Origin: Kerstersia gyiorum
GTDB taxonomy: Bacteria; Pseudomonadota; Gammaproteobacteria; Burkholderiales; Burkholderiaceae_B
DNA: 64,000 nt
Direction: 5' to 3'
Assembly: GCF_004216755.1 (NCBI RefSeq)
Contig: NZ_SGWZ01000004.1
Span: forward strand, 272,158-336,157
Program-made: the position numbers and the translations under genes
Notes under the pieces: generated by a model
Told to the model about the DNA's origin: nothing
The model's input: only the letters and a program-made list of their open reading frames with translations
The model's database searches: none
Part shown: positions 41,633 through 51,483 of the stretch, one piece after another
Numbering within the stretch: the first letter of the stretch is position 1
Layout of the letters: every line of letters begins with the position of its first letter

Positions 41633-43348
41633 ATGTATATTTACGATGAAATAGATCAACAACTGGTCGAGCAGCGCGTTGCTCAGTTTGCGGACCAGAC
41701 CCGCCGCTTTCTCGCCAACGAGCTGACGGAAGACGAGTTCCGCGTGCTGCGCCTGCAAAACGGCCTGTACGTGCAGCGCCATGCGCCCATGCTGCGCGTG
41801 GCCATTCCCTACGGCATGCTGGCGTCACGGCAACTGCGAAAATTGGCCTTCATCGCCCGAAAATATGACCGCGGCTATGGGCACTTCAGCACACGCCAGA
41901 ACATGCAGTTCAACTGGCCCAGGCTGGAAACCGTGCCGGAAATACTGGGCGAACTGGCGACGGTGCAGATGCACGCCATCCAGACCAGCGGCAACTGCAT
42001 ACGCAACACCACCACAGATCACTTTGCCGGTATTGCGCCGGACGAACTGGTCAACCCGCTGGTATGGTGCGAAATTATCCGCCAATGGTCCACGCTGCAT
42101 CCCGAATTCGCTTTCCTGCCGCGCAAATTCAAGATCGCCGTCAGTGGCGCCGTGGTGGATCGGGCTGCCGTCGGCGTGCATGACATCGGCTTGCAAGCGG
42201 TCGAGCAGGATGGCGAAATCGGTTTTCGCGTCTGGATAGGCGGTGGCATGGGCCGCACGCCCATCGTCGGCAAGCTGGTCAAGCCATTTGTTGCCTGGTA
42301 CGACCTGCTCACCTACCTGCAGGCTGCGCTGCGCGTCTATAACCTGCATGGCCGGCGTGACAACAAATACAAGGCGCGCATCAAAATCCTGGTCAAGGAC
42401 CTGGGCGTCGAGGCCTACGCGGAACAGGTTGAAGAACAATGGCGGCATATCCGTGGCGGCCCAGACACCATCACCCAGGCTGAACTCGACCGCATTGCCA
42501 CCCGCTTTACCTGGCCGGACTACGAAACCCTGACGACCCGACCCGAGGTGCACGATGCGCATGCGGCGGCGCACCCGCTATTCGCGCGCTGGCTGCGCAC
42601 CAACGTGCATCCGCACAAGGTGCCAGGTTACGTTGCGGTGACAGTCTCTCTCAAGGCGACAGGCATCCCGCCAGGTGACATCACCGCTGACCAGATGGAT
42701 TACGTGGCCGACCTGGCGGATGAGTATGGCTTTGGTGAGTTGCGCGTATCCCATGAGCAGAACCTGATCCTGGCCGACGTGCGGCACGATCGCCTGTTCG
42801 AGCTCTGGCAGCAATTGCGGGCACAGAACCTGGCAACACCGAATATCGGCATGCTGACCAACATCATCGCCTGTCCGGGGGGGGATTTCTGCGCATTGGC
42901 CAATGCGGTATCCATCCCCGTCGCCGAGGCCATACAACAACGTTTCGAGAATCTCGATTACCTATACGACATCGGGGAACTGGACTTGAATATCTCCGGC
43001 TGCATCAACTCCTGCGGTCACCATCACGTGGGGCATATCGGCATCCTGGGCGTGGATAAGGCCGGGGAGGAGTGGTATCAGGTTACGCTAGGCGGTCGCC
43101 AGAGCGGCGCCGGCGGCACGCCCGAAGGCGGTGCAGCCATAGGGAAAATCATAGGCCCGTCGTTTGCGCGGGAACATGTGCCCATCGTCGTGGAGCGACT
43201 GGTGGAAACCTATCTCTCCACCCGAGACAGTGACGCCGAGCGCTTCATTGACGTGGTCGAGCGCCTGGGCATCGCGCCCTTCAAAGACCACGTCTACGAC
43301 GACCCCGTCTTGAACCCCAAGAAAGCCGCAGGAGCTGCACATGCCTGA
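41633..43348 (+). CDS. cysI: Sulfite reductase haemoprotein (CysI type)
   Basis: 571 residues of the nitrite/sulfite reductase family with two ferredoxin-like halves. Residues such as GHFSTRQNMQFNW and IQTSGNCIRNTTTDHFAG lie in the first half. The sirohaem/4Fe-4S cysteines appear as CPGGDFC and, about 40 residues later, GCINSCGHHHVGH (C-X5-C ... C-X3-C). It reduces sulfite to sulfide in cysteine synthesis. The next gene is DUF934, its usual partner in betaproteobacteria, which supports sulfite over nitrite. No CysJ flavoprotein gene is near. The ATG at 41633 (MYIYDEIDQQ) fits the family start. Confidence 0.9.
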   Translation: MYIYDEIDQQLVEQRVAQFADQTRRFLANELTEDEFRVLRLQNGLYVQRHAPMLRVAIPYGMLASRQLRKLAFIARKYDRGYGHFSTRQNMQFNWPRLETVPEILGELATVQMHAIQTSGNCIRNTTTDHFAGIAPDELVNPLVWCEIIRQWSTLHPEFAFLPRKFKIAVSGAVVDRAAVGVHDIGLQAVEQDGEIGFRVWIGGGMGRTPIVGKLVKPFVAWYDLLTYLQAALRVYNLHGRRDNKYKARIKILVKDLGVEAYAEQVEEQWRHIRGGPDTITQAELDRIATRFTWPDYETLTTRPEVHDAHAAAHPLFARWLRTNVHPHKVPGYVAVTVSLKATGIPPGDITADQMDYVADLADEYGFGELRVSHEQNLILADVRHDRLFELWQQLRAQNLATPNIGMLTNIIACPGGDFCALANAVSIPVAEAIQQRFENLDYLYDIGELDLNISGCINSCGHHHVGHIGILGVDKAGEEWYQVTLGGRQSGAGGTPEGGAAIGKIIGPSFAREHVPIVVERLVETYLSTRDSDAERFIDVVERLGIAPFKDHVYDDPVLNPKKAAGAAHA

Positions 43349-43943
43349 TACCCTGACAGCAAATCCGGCCGTGGACGCTCAGGCGCCTGCTGCTGAAGAA
43401 TCAAAAGACGTGATCACCAAGCCGGTGCAACAGCCGCATCTGATCCGGCATGGTCAATTGGTGGAAAACGACGCCAGACTGTACGAAGCCGGGGAGGATG
43501 GGCCCGCATTGCCAGCAGATGAACCAGGCTGGCTGGTGCGTTTGCCGGCCTGGCTTGAAAACCTGGACGCGGCGAAAGGGCGCCTGCATCCGCTGGGCAT
43601 CTGGATTGCTCCAGATGACGAAATCGCCAGCCTGCCCGGGGCGGAGCAGGGATTGATCCAACCGCAGGGTATCTGGTTGCTGGCGATCGACTTCCCTCAG
43701 TACACCGATGGCCGCGGCTACTCATTCGCGCAGATCCTGCGGACGCAATATGGATGGCAAGGGGAATTGCGTGCGGTAGGCGATGTGATGATAGACACCA
43801 TCCACTACCAGGCGCGCTGCGGCTTTGACAGCTTCCTGGTCAAGCCCGGCCATGATCCTCAGCTGGCGCTGAAGGCTTTCCAGGCGTTTACGGTACGGTA
43901 TCAGCGGTCTTATCCGGCGGCAGTACACATAGCAGGTTGCTGA
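43341..43943 (+). CDS. DUF934 domain protein, partner of sulfite reductase
   Basis: 200 residues. The C-terminal 110 match DUF934 (LLAIDFPQYTDGRGYSFAQILRTQYGWQGELRAVGDV, then FDSFLVKPG). It is almost always encoded after CysI in betaproteobacteria and is thought to serve as an electron-transfer or assembly partner, but its activity is not proven. It overlaps cysI by eight bases. Confidence 0.87.
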   Translation: MPDTLTANPAVDAQAPAAEESKDVITKPVQQPHLIRHGQLVENDARLYEAGEDGPALPADEPGWLVRLPAWLENLDAAKGRLHPLGIWIAPDDEIASLPGAEQGLIQPQGIWLLAIDFPQYTDGRGYSFAQILRTQYGWQGELRAVGDVMIDTIHYQARCGFDSFLVKPGHDPQLALKAFQAFTVRYQRSYPAAVHIAGC

Positions 43944-43967
43944 TGTTCAATTAGGGCGGAGTTTTTC

Positions 43968-44001
43968 AAAAAGAGGCTAGTCCGTTGATTGGCCTCTTTT
44001 T
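43968..44001. terminator. Bidirectional terminator
   Basis: AAAAAGAGGC (43968-43977) pairs with GCCTCTTTTT (43992-44001), a 10-bp stem with T on both strands. It separates the rightward sulfite reductase operon from the leftward polysaccharide operon, so it also marks the edge of the polysaccharide locus. Confidence 0.85.
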
Positions 44002-44064
44002 ATTTTCCCTCTAGTTATATTGAACAGGCTCATGCATATAAAACTGTATCCGTAAAGACTTGGG

Positions 44065-44919
44065 CTATTGGCGCGTATATTTGAAAAAACCTTGTCCGCT
44101 TTTTCTGCCGAGAAGATTTGCTCGTACCATTTTTCGAAGTAATGGGTGGGCGCGATACTTGGGATCGCCGGTCTCGTTGTGAAGAGTTTCCATAATGGAA
44201 AGATTTACATCGTTACCGATTAGGTCGGCCAAGGCGAGGGGGCCAATTGGATGGTTGGCTCCTAATTTCATTGCCTTGTCAATTTCTTCGGCAGATGCCA
44301 CTCCTTCTGCCAAAATACCTATGGCTTCATTGATCATCGGTATTAACATTCGATTGACAATAAATCCAGGTGCTTCATTGACAACAACAGGGTCTTTGCC
44401 TAGTTTTTTGGAAAAATCAAGCGCCCACTCCGTAGTGGTTGGGCTTGTTGTTAAACCAATGACAACTTCCGTGAGCTTCATCACGGTAGGCGGGTTGAAG
44501 AAATGCAACCCGATAACATTTTCGGGGTGCTTTGTCAGGCTGGCTAGTTGAGTAATGGATAATGAGGATGTGTTAGAAGCAATAATCGTGCTTTCATCAG
44601 CAATGCTAGATATTTTAGAGAAAACCGATTTTTTGCTTTCGATGTTTTCTGCAACTGCTTCAATGATAGTTTTTGCTGTTGCTAATTGTTCTATATGCTC
44701 AATAATGACTATTTTTTTGATTGCTTTTTGTGCAGCGTCAGAAGAAATTCTATTTTTTTCTTCAAGTTTTTTAATGCGCTGCTCGACGTCATGCTGAGCT
44801 GTTTGGGCAGGTGCTGGATTACGTCCAAGCCAGAGGATTTGGTCGATTAAGTCAGCTTGCGCAAGTATTTGTGCAATACCTTTTCCCATCGTTCCTGTGC
44901 CAATAAGACCAACTATCAT
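44065..44919 (-). CDS. 3-hydroxybutyryl-CoA dehydrogenase-like protein in the polysaccharide locus
   Basis: 284 residues, complete for the HAD family. The NAD motif is VGLIGTGTMGKGIAQIL, the catalytic histidine lies in VIGLHFFNPPTVMKL, and the C-terminal domain has GFIVNRMLIPMINEAIGILAEG and HPIGPLALADLIG. The family interconverts acetoacetyl-CoA and 3-hydroxybutyryl-CoA. It is the last gene of a leftward sugar-nucleotide operon, starting 14 bases after an acyltransferase gene. A role in making a 3-hydroxybutyryl donor for N-acylation of an amino sugar is inferred. Its base composition is lower in GC than genes to the left. Confidence 0.85.
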   Translation of the reverse strand: MIVGLIGTGTMGKGIAQILAQADLIDQILWLGRNPAPAQTAQHDVEQRIKKLEEKNRISSDAAQKAIKKIVIIEHIEQLATAKTIIEAVAENIESKKSVFSKISSIADESTIIASNTSSLSITQLASLTKHPENVIGLHFFNPPTVMKLTEVVIGLTTSPTTTEWALDFSKKLGKDPVVVNEAPGFIVNRMLIPMINEAIGILAEGVASAEEIDKAMKLGANHPIGPLALADLIGNDVNLSIMETLHNETGDPKYRAHPLLRKMVRANLLGRKSGQGFFKYTRQ

Positions 44920-44933
44920 TGCTTTCCTTTCTA

Positions 44934-45587
44934 TTATAGTGCACGCAAGGGTTTTGCAGGGTTGCCTAGAACGGTTGCGCCTGCTGGCACGCTTTTGGTA
45001 ACGACTGCACCCATGCCAACAATAGCTCCTGCCCCAATTACTATTGGTCGATTTGGCATGCTTTGTTTAATGACGGCACCAGTTCCAATATAGGCATGAT
45101 CCTCAATGATAACCCCGCCATTGCACTTTACGGATGGAGCGAATGTGACATAGTCGCCAATGACGCAGTCATGTGCTACATATGAATAAATATTGGCATG
45201 AAAAAATTTGCCGATTTTGGCATTCGATGTAATTGTCGTAAACGGGCTAAGGATTGCACCAGAACCGATTTCATTAGCATCAAAAATGACAGTGCTGGGT
45301 GAGGTGATGGTAAATGGCTTGATGCCAGCAGCTATCAGTTCGTGGCTTATTCTTTCTCTCGTCTGAGAGTCACCAATGGCTATATTGAAGAATTTTTCAG
45401 TTTGAGTTAAGGCCAGGAACTCTTCTTTGCTTAAGAGCGGGTAACCGTTGATTGTTTCGGCGTTCTTGGTATCGCTGACAAAAACCAAACGGTAATTGTC
45501 TTGGAGTGACGCTTGCAACATCATTCTTGCTACAGGGATCGTTTCTCGTCCATAGCCACCGGCTCCGAAAATTGCGTATGTTTTCAC
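44934..45587 (-). CDS. NeuD/PglD-family sugar O/N-acyltransferase
   Basis: 217 residues. A Rossmann-like N-terminal domain (YAIFGAGGYGRETIPVARMML) is followed by left-handed beta-helix hexapeptide repeats (from about residue 100: IGSGAILSPFTTITSNAKIG, CVIGDYVTFAP, VIIEDHAYIGTGAVIKQ). PglD homologues acylate the 4-amino group of UDP-4-amino sugars; NeuD homologues acetylate sialic acid. Next to a PglC-like transferase, CapD/PglF dehydratase and DegT aminotransferase, the PglD role is more likely. The acyl group may not be acetyl, given the adjacent hydroxybutyryl-CoA dehydrogenase. Confidence 0.85.
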   Translation of the reverse strand: MKTYAIFGAGGYGRETIPVARMMLQASLQDNYRLVFVSDTKNAETINGYPLLSKEEFLALTQTEKFFNIAIGDSQTRERISHELIAAGIKPFTITSPSTVIFDANEIGSGAILSPFTTITSNAKIGKFFHANIYSYVAHDCVIGDYVTFAPSVKCNGGVIIEDHAYIGTGAVIKQSMPNRPIVIGAGAIVGMGAVVTKSVPAGATVLGNPAKPLRAL

Positions 45588-45633
45588 GGTTTTTTCTTTG
45601 GTAAGTGTTTTTTTGCTGTATGAGATTGGCTGT

Positions 45634-46236
45634 TTACTTTGAGCTACCTTGGAATTTTTCCATGGTTGCTGAGCCTTCAGCTGTGATGCCGTCGCGGATA
45701 ATAACTTTTTTCACTGTCAACCATAGAGTCTTGATATCCAGCCAAAGCGATTGGTGCTCCACATACCATGCATCAAATTCAAACTTTTGTTCCCAGGATA
45801 TTGCGTTCCGGCCATTGACTTGGGCCCAGCCGGTAATGCCGGGTTTGACATTGTGACGGCTAGCCTGACGCGGGTTATACAGGTGCAGATATTCCATCAG
45901 CAGGGGGCGCGGGCCAACCAGGCTCATGTCACCTTTCAGGACATTCCAAAGTTCTGGTAATTCATCCAGGCTCGTGCTGCGCAGCATACGGCCAAAGGCC
46001 GTCAGGCGCTCGGCGTCCGGCAGGGGTTTGCCATTTGCATCAATCGCGTCCCGCATGGTGCGGAATTTGACCATCTCGAAAGGTTTGCCGCGCAGACCGG
46101 GACGGATTTGCCGAAACAGAACAGGCGAACCCAGTTTGCGGCGAACCTGGATTGCCACGACCAACAGCACCGGGCTGAGGAGGATCAGCGCGGTCAGGGA
46201 AACAACAATATCAAATAAACGTTTTATCATGATCAA
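45634..46236 (-). CDS. Initiating sugar-phosphate transferase (PglC/WcaJ type)
   Basis: 200 residues, the short monotopic PglC-like form. One N-terminal re-entrant membrane helix (RLFDIVVSLTALILLSPVLLVVAI) precedes the catalytic stretch with LFRQIRPGLRGKPFEMVKFRTMRDA and later SLVGPRPLLMEYLHLYNPRQ and KPGITGWAQVNGRNAIS. It transfers a sugar-1-phosphate to undecaprenyl phosphate to start repeat-unit assembly on the cytoplasmic face. The start may instead be the ATG two codons later. Confidence 0.92.
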   Translation of the reverse strand: MIMIKRLFDIVVSLTALILLSPVLLVVAIQVRRKLGSPVLFRQIRPGLRGKPFEMVKFRTMRDAIDANGKPLPDAERLTAFGRMLRSTSLDELPELWNVLKGDMSLVGPRPLLMEYLHLYNPRQASRHNVKPGITGWAQVNGRNAISWEQKFEFDAWYVEHQSLWLDIKTLWLTVKKVIIRDGITAEGSATMEKFQGSSK

Positions 46237-46259
46237 AACCAGGAGCTAGCAATCACTGC

Positions 46260-48104
46260 TTACTGGGCGCCGCTTGGCGTGTATTCAGGAATCCAGCGTT
46301 TCAGCGTGGCACGTACTTCTTCGTCGCTCATCGGCGTGCGGTGCTGGCGCCATTCCAACAGGAAAACGGAGAGCTGGTCGGGTGTCTGGCGGGCACGGGC
46401 GATACGCAGTTTCGGGTGCGTGGTTTCCAGGGTTTCCTCGGCATCTGCCAACAGTTCTTCATACAGCTTTTCACCTGGGCGCAGGCCGGTAAACTCGATC
46501 CCGATCTGCTCTTCGGTCAAGCCTGCCAAACGGATCATGTTCCGCGCCATATCGGTGATTTTCACCGGTTCGCCCATATCCAGCACAAAGACTTCGCCGC
46601 CTTTACCCATGGCCGATGCCTGCAGCACCAATTGTGCCGCTTCCGGGATAGACATGAAATAGCGCGTGATTTCGGGATGGGTGACGGTAATGGGGCCGCC
46701 GGACTCGATCTGTTGCTTGAATTTCGGGATAACGCTGCCTGTGCTGCCCAGCACGTTGCCGAAACGAACCATCTGGAAGATGGTCTGGTTATCCGGACGG
46801 GTCTGCAAATCCAGGCAGGCCATCTCGGCCATGCGCTTGGTGGCGCCCATGACGTTGGTGGGATTGACAGCCTTGTCGGTAGAAATCAATACAAAACGCT
46901 TCACTCCATGGGCTTGCGCGATGCGTGCGACGTTCAGCGTACCAAAAACGTTGTTCCGGACGGCTTGCCAGGCGTTGCGCTGCTCCATCAGTGGAACGTG
47001 CTTGTAGGCCGCGGCGTGGAACACCACTTCAGGCTTGTACTCGGTGAAAATCTGGTCGATACGGATTTCGTCCTTGATATCGGCAGCCAGAGGCACAACT
47101 TCAATTTCGGAGCGGTGGGTACGGAACCATTGTTCGATGGTATAGAGGGCGAACTCGCTCGATTCCACCAGCAGAATCCGTGCGGGATGGAAGCGGGCCA
47201 GTTGGCGGCACAGTTCGCTACCAATAGAACCGCCCGCACCGGTAACCAGAATACGTCTGCCGGCCAGTAGCGTGCTGACATTCTCATCGTCGATTTTGAC
47301 GGCTTCGCGTCCCAGCAAATCCTCTACCTTCACCGGGCGCATGCTGTTGATGGCGACGCGCCCGCTCATCAGTTCCGACAGGCTGGGGATGGTAAAGACT
47401 GTGGCGTGTGCGGACGTTGCAATCTGGGTAATGCGTTGGAAGGCCTCGCGGTTGGCCGTCGGGATAGCGATGATCACATGGCGCGCGTCGTAGCGGGTCA
47501 GAATCTCAGGCAGATCGTCCGTGGCGCCTTCCACCTGGTAGCCATGCAGTTCCTTGCCATGTATAGCGCGATTGTCATCCACCAGTGCGACAACGTTCCA
47601 TTCTTTGCTGCGCTGCAATTCTTTCACCATTAGTGCGCCGGCGGCGCCTGCCCCGATGATGACCACAGGCTTGCCCGAACCGCCCGCCTTACGTTCCATA
47701 CTGGCTTCTCGATACATGCGCCAGGCGACACGACCGCCGCCCATGATCAACAGGAGCAGAATCGGGTACAGGAAAATGACAGAACGCGGCACGATATGTT
47801 GTTCGGCCGTGGAGAACGCTGTCGTCAGCAGTAACAGTACTGCCGGAGCGAGGACAGCCTTAATGACCCGCTTCAGATCCGGCAGGCTGGCGAACATCCA
47901 GATGCCGCGGTAGAGCCCGGCATAACGGCAGATCAGAAGCTGAATGACCAGAAGTGCCGCCAAACCGACAAGAATTTGTGTGTTCTGGTCGCTGGGCCAT
48001 TCAAAGTTGAAGCGCAGCAGGTAGGCACCCAGCCAGGCCAGGACAACTGCAATAAGGTCGAAAGCGACAGCGCTAAGGGCGCGCAAGCGTACGGGAGATA
48101 TCAT
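46260..48104 (-). CDS. UDP-sugar 4,6-dehydratase of the CapD/WbpM/PglF type
   Basis: 614 residues. Four N-terminal membrane helices, then a first Rossmann motif (VVIIGAGAAGALMVKEL, about residue 150) and a catalytic SDR domain (RILVTGAGGSIGSELCRQLA, about residue 288). The active site is of the SMK kind: LISTDKAVNPTNVMGATKR, with MxxxK replacing YxxxK. It converts UDP-GlcNAc to the 4-keto-6-deoxy sugar, the first step towards bacillosamine or QuiNAc/FucNAc-type sugars. It starts 326 bases from the DegT gene upstream in the same direction. Confidence 0.92.
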   Translation of the reverse strand: MISPVRLRALSAVAFDLIAVVLAWLGAYLLRFNFEWPSDQNTQILVGLAALLVIQLLICRYAGLYRGIWMFASLPDLKRVIKAVLAPAVLLLLTTAFSTAEQHIVPRSVIFLYPILLLLIMGGGRVAWRMYREASMERKAGGSGKPVVIIGAGAAGALMVKELQRSKEWNVVALVDDNRAIHGKELHGYQVEGATDDLPEILTRYDARHVIIAIPTANREAFQRITQIATSAHATVFTIPSLSELMSGRVAINSMRPVKVEDLLGREAVKIDDENVSTLLAGRRILVTGAGGSIGSELCRQLARFHPARILLVESSEFALYTIEQWFRTHRSEIEVVPLAADIKDEIRIDQIFTEYKPEVVFHAAAYKHVPLMEQRNAWQAVRNNVFGTLNVARIAQAHGVKRFVLISTDKAVNPTNVMGATKRMAEMACLDLQTRPDNQTIFQMVRFGNVLGSTGSVIPKFKQQIESGGPITVTHPEITRYFMSIPEAAQLVLQASAMGKGGEVFVLDMGEPVKITDMARNMIRLAGLTEEQIGIEFTGLRPGEKLYEELLADAEETLETTHPKLRIARARQTPDQLSVFLLEWRQHRTPMSDEEVRATLKRWIPEYTPSGAQ

Positions 48105-48371
48105 GCCGCGAGATAAAAAGGACTAAGGTAAGCCATCAAAAACGATAGGAAAAATCGCATTAATCGTATTAAACCCGGGGATTGTCGCATACGGTCCAAT
48201 ATGTTACGCATTATTGCTATTCTTGGTGAATATTAGACTATCGCTAGAGTGTGCAAACACCGGCTTTATGAAGTTTTGATGACGGCGGATGGGGGACAGA
48301 CAGAGGGGCAGCAGCGACTTGCCAGCAAGTTTGCCAGATGAAAAACTGTGTTACATCACCAGGACGGGGGA

Positions 48372-48405
48372 TGCGGAATTCCGCACATTAGGCAAAATTC
48401 CGCAC
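48372..48405. promoter_or_regulatory. 14-bp palindrome with a repeated half, upstream of capD-like gene
   Basis: TGCGGAATTCCGCA (48372-48385) is a perfect palindrome. Its right part ATTCCGCAC (48378-48386) recurs at 48397-48405, 19 bases on. It lies in the 326-base gap between the DegT aminotransferase and dehydratase genes, which otherwise holds no gene. It is a candidate operator for an internal promoter. Confidence 0.45.
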
Positions 48406-48430
48406 CATGTGCCCAAAAACGAAACCGCCG

Positions 48431-49606
<1,176 letters not shown>

Positions 49607-49752
49607 GAATGCAAGTCAAAAAAATTAAACAATTCAGGAATAAGCCGCGCCCATCCTGTTTCCGGTCGAATTATAGGACGGGACTCACCTGAATGCGAAA
49701 AAAAATAGAAATTTTATGCACTGAATATTCGCTGAAGCGGTATCATACGCAC

Positions 49753-49769
49753 CGTTCAAAGACTGAACG
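49753..49769. promoter_or_regulatory. Inverted repeat, candidate operator of the EPS MarR regulator
   Basis: CGTTCA-N5-TGAACG, perfect 6-bp arms, lies 25 bases before the MarR-type ATG and in the shared upstream region of the divergent aminotransferase operon. The position fits an operator for autoregulation and control of both polysaccharide arms. Confidence 0.5.
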
Positions 49770-49793
49770 CACCTGAGACATCACATCGTCGCT

Positions 49794-50156
49794 ATGCATA
49801 AAGATATGAGCAATGAATATCACCTCAAGGTAATGCAGCTGATTTCCAAAGACCCTGATATCAGCCAGCGTGAGCTTGCTGCACGCCTGGGCGTTAGCCT
49901 GGGGAAGGTCAATTACTGCATGAAAGCCTTGGTGGGCAAGGGTTTGGTGAAAATTCAGAATTTCCGGAACAGCCAGAACAAGGTGGGCTACGTGTACCTG
50001 TTGACGCCGGAAGGCGTGGCCAGCAAAGCGAGACTGACCGTTCAGTATCTGAAGATACGTGTAAAAGAATACGATGCCTTGAAAGAAGAAATCGCGGAGT
50101 TGCAGCGGGATCTGGAGGCAAATGAATCTGTAATGTTTTGTCGCGAAGATGTTTAA
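49794..50156 (+). CDS. MarR-family EPS-associated transcriptional regulator
   Basis: 120 residues. A winged helix-turn-helix (ISKDPDISQRELAARLGVSLGKVNYCMKALVGKGLV) is followed by KIQNFRNSQNKVGYVYLLTPEGVASKARLT and a C-terminal coiled coil (EEIAELQRDLEANE). It belongs to the small MarR-like group found beside exopolysaccharide and O-antigen genes. The ATG at 49794 or one four codons later may be used. The tviB-like gene follows 27 bases downstream. Confidence 0.88.
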   Translation: MHKDMSNEYHLKVMQLISKDPDISQRELAARLGVSLGKVNYCMKALVGKGLVKIQNFRNSQNKVGYVYLLTPEGVASKARLTVQYLKIRVKEYDALKEEIAELQRDLEANESVMFCREDV

Positions 50157-50183
50157 CTTTTGTATCAAACTGATAAATTAATT

Positions 50184-51458
50184 ATGAATCTTGACGAAAT
50201 TAAATTGGCAGTGGTTGGCTTGGGCTATGTGGGGCTGCCGCTGGCAGTCGAGTTTGGTAAAAAACGCCCCGTCATCGGTTTCGATATTAATAAAAAACGG
50301 ATTGCTGAGTTGCAGCAGGGCACGGACAGCACGTTGGAGGTCAGCAACGAAGAGCTGGCTGAAGCGCATCAGCTGAGCTATACGGCCGACGTCAACGCCT
50401 TGCGCGAGGCCAACGTCTACATCGTGACGGTGCCCACGCCCATCGACGATTACAAGCGCCCGGACCTGACGCCGCTGATCAAGGCGAGCGAAACGATAGG
50501 CGGGGTGCTCAAGCGCGGCGATATCGTGATCTACGAATCGACGGTCTATCCTGGCGCGACGGAAGAAGACTGCGTGCCGGTGCTGGAACGGGTATCGGGC
50601 CTGAAGTTCGGGACGGACTTCCATGCCGGTTACAGCCCCGAGCGCATCAACCCGGGCGACAAGCAGCACCGTGTCAGCACCATCAAGAAAGTGACCTCCG
50701 GCTCGAACCCGAAAGTGGCGGAGCTGGTGGACCAGCTGTATGGCTCGATCATCGTGGCGGGCACGCACAAGGCGCCGAGCATCCGCGTGGCGGAAGCGGC
50801 CAAGGTCATCGAAAACACGCAGCGCGACGTGAACATCGCGCTGATCAACGAGCTGGCGCTGATCTTCAACCGCATGGGCATTGATACCGAAGCGGTGCTG
50901 CAGGCGGCGGGCACGAAGTGGAACTTCCTGCCGTTCCGTCCGGGCCTGGTGGGCGGCCACTGCATAGGCGTGGACCCTTACTACCTGACGCACAAGGCGC
51001 AGGCCATCGGTTATCACCCGGAAATCATCCTGGCGGGCCGCCGCCTGAACGACGACATGGGCCGCTATGTGGTGAGTCAGCTGGTCAAGGCCATGACGCG
51101 CAAGCGCATCATGGTTCAGGGCTCACGCGTGCTGATCATGGGCCTGACGTTCAAGGAAAACTGCCCGGACCTGCGCAACACGCGTGTGGTGGACATCGTC
51201 AAGGAGCTCAAGGAGTACAACGTTGAAGTGGACGTGTACGATCCGTGGGTAGATCCGGCCGAAGCGCAGCATGAATATGGCATCACGCCTGTGGCTCAGC
51301 CCGAGGCTGGCCAGTACGACGGTATCATCCTGGCCGTGTCGCATCACCAGTTTGTGGAAATGGGCGTGGAAGCCATCCGCAAGCTGGGCAAGCCCGACCA
51401 TGTTTTGTATGACTTGAAGTATGTGTTATTAGAGTCAGAAAGTGATGTTCGATTGTGA
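50184..51458 (+). CDS. tviB: UDP-N-acetylglucosamine 6-dehydrogenase (TviB/WbpO type)
   Basis: About 424 residues. NAD motif VVGLGYVGLPLAVEFGKKRPVIGFDI, the substrate loop STVYPGATEEDCVPVLE, and the catalytic cysteine in GGHCIGVDPYYLTHKAQ. This is the UDP-HexNAc branch of nucleotide-sugar 6-dehydrogenases, yielding a UDP-HexNAc uronic acid. The ATG at 50184 is preferred to an upstream TTG. It is the last high-GC gene; the sequence becomes AT-rich within its final codons. No TviC epimerase lies in the window. Confidence 0.88.
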   Translation: MNLDEIKLAVVGLGYVGLPLAVEFGKKRPVIGFDINKKRIAELQQGTDSTLEVSNEELAEAHQLSYTADVNALREANVYIVTVPTPIDDYKRPDLTPLIKASETIGGVLKRGDIVIYESTVYPGATEEDCVPVLERVSGLKFGTDFHAGYSPERINPGDKQHRVSTIKKVTSGSNPKVAELVDQLYGSIIVAGTHKAPSIRVAEAAKVIENTQRDVNIALINELALIFNRMGIDTEAVLQAAGTKWNFLPFRPGLVGGHCIGVDPYYLTHKAQAIGYHPEIILAGRRLNDDMGRYVVSQLVKAMTRKRIMVQGSRVLIMGLTFKENCPDLRNTRVVDIVKELKEYNVEVDVYDPWVDPAEAQHEYGITPVAQPEAGQYDGIILAVSHHQFVEMGVEAIRKLGKPDHVLYDLKYVLLESESDVRL

Positions 51459-51483
51459 TGAGATGAATTGGATTAACTAAGTT

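Noticed and set aside
46341..47270. 309-codon frame antisense to the dehydratase gene
   Set aside because: It overlaps fully a well-supported CapD/PglF gene and shows no family pattern of its own.
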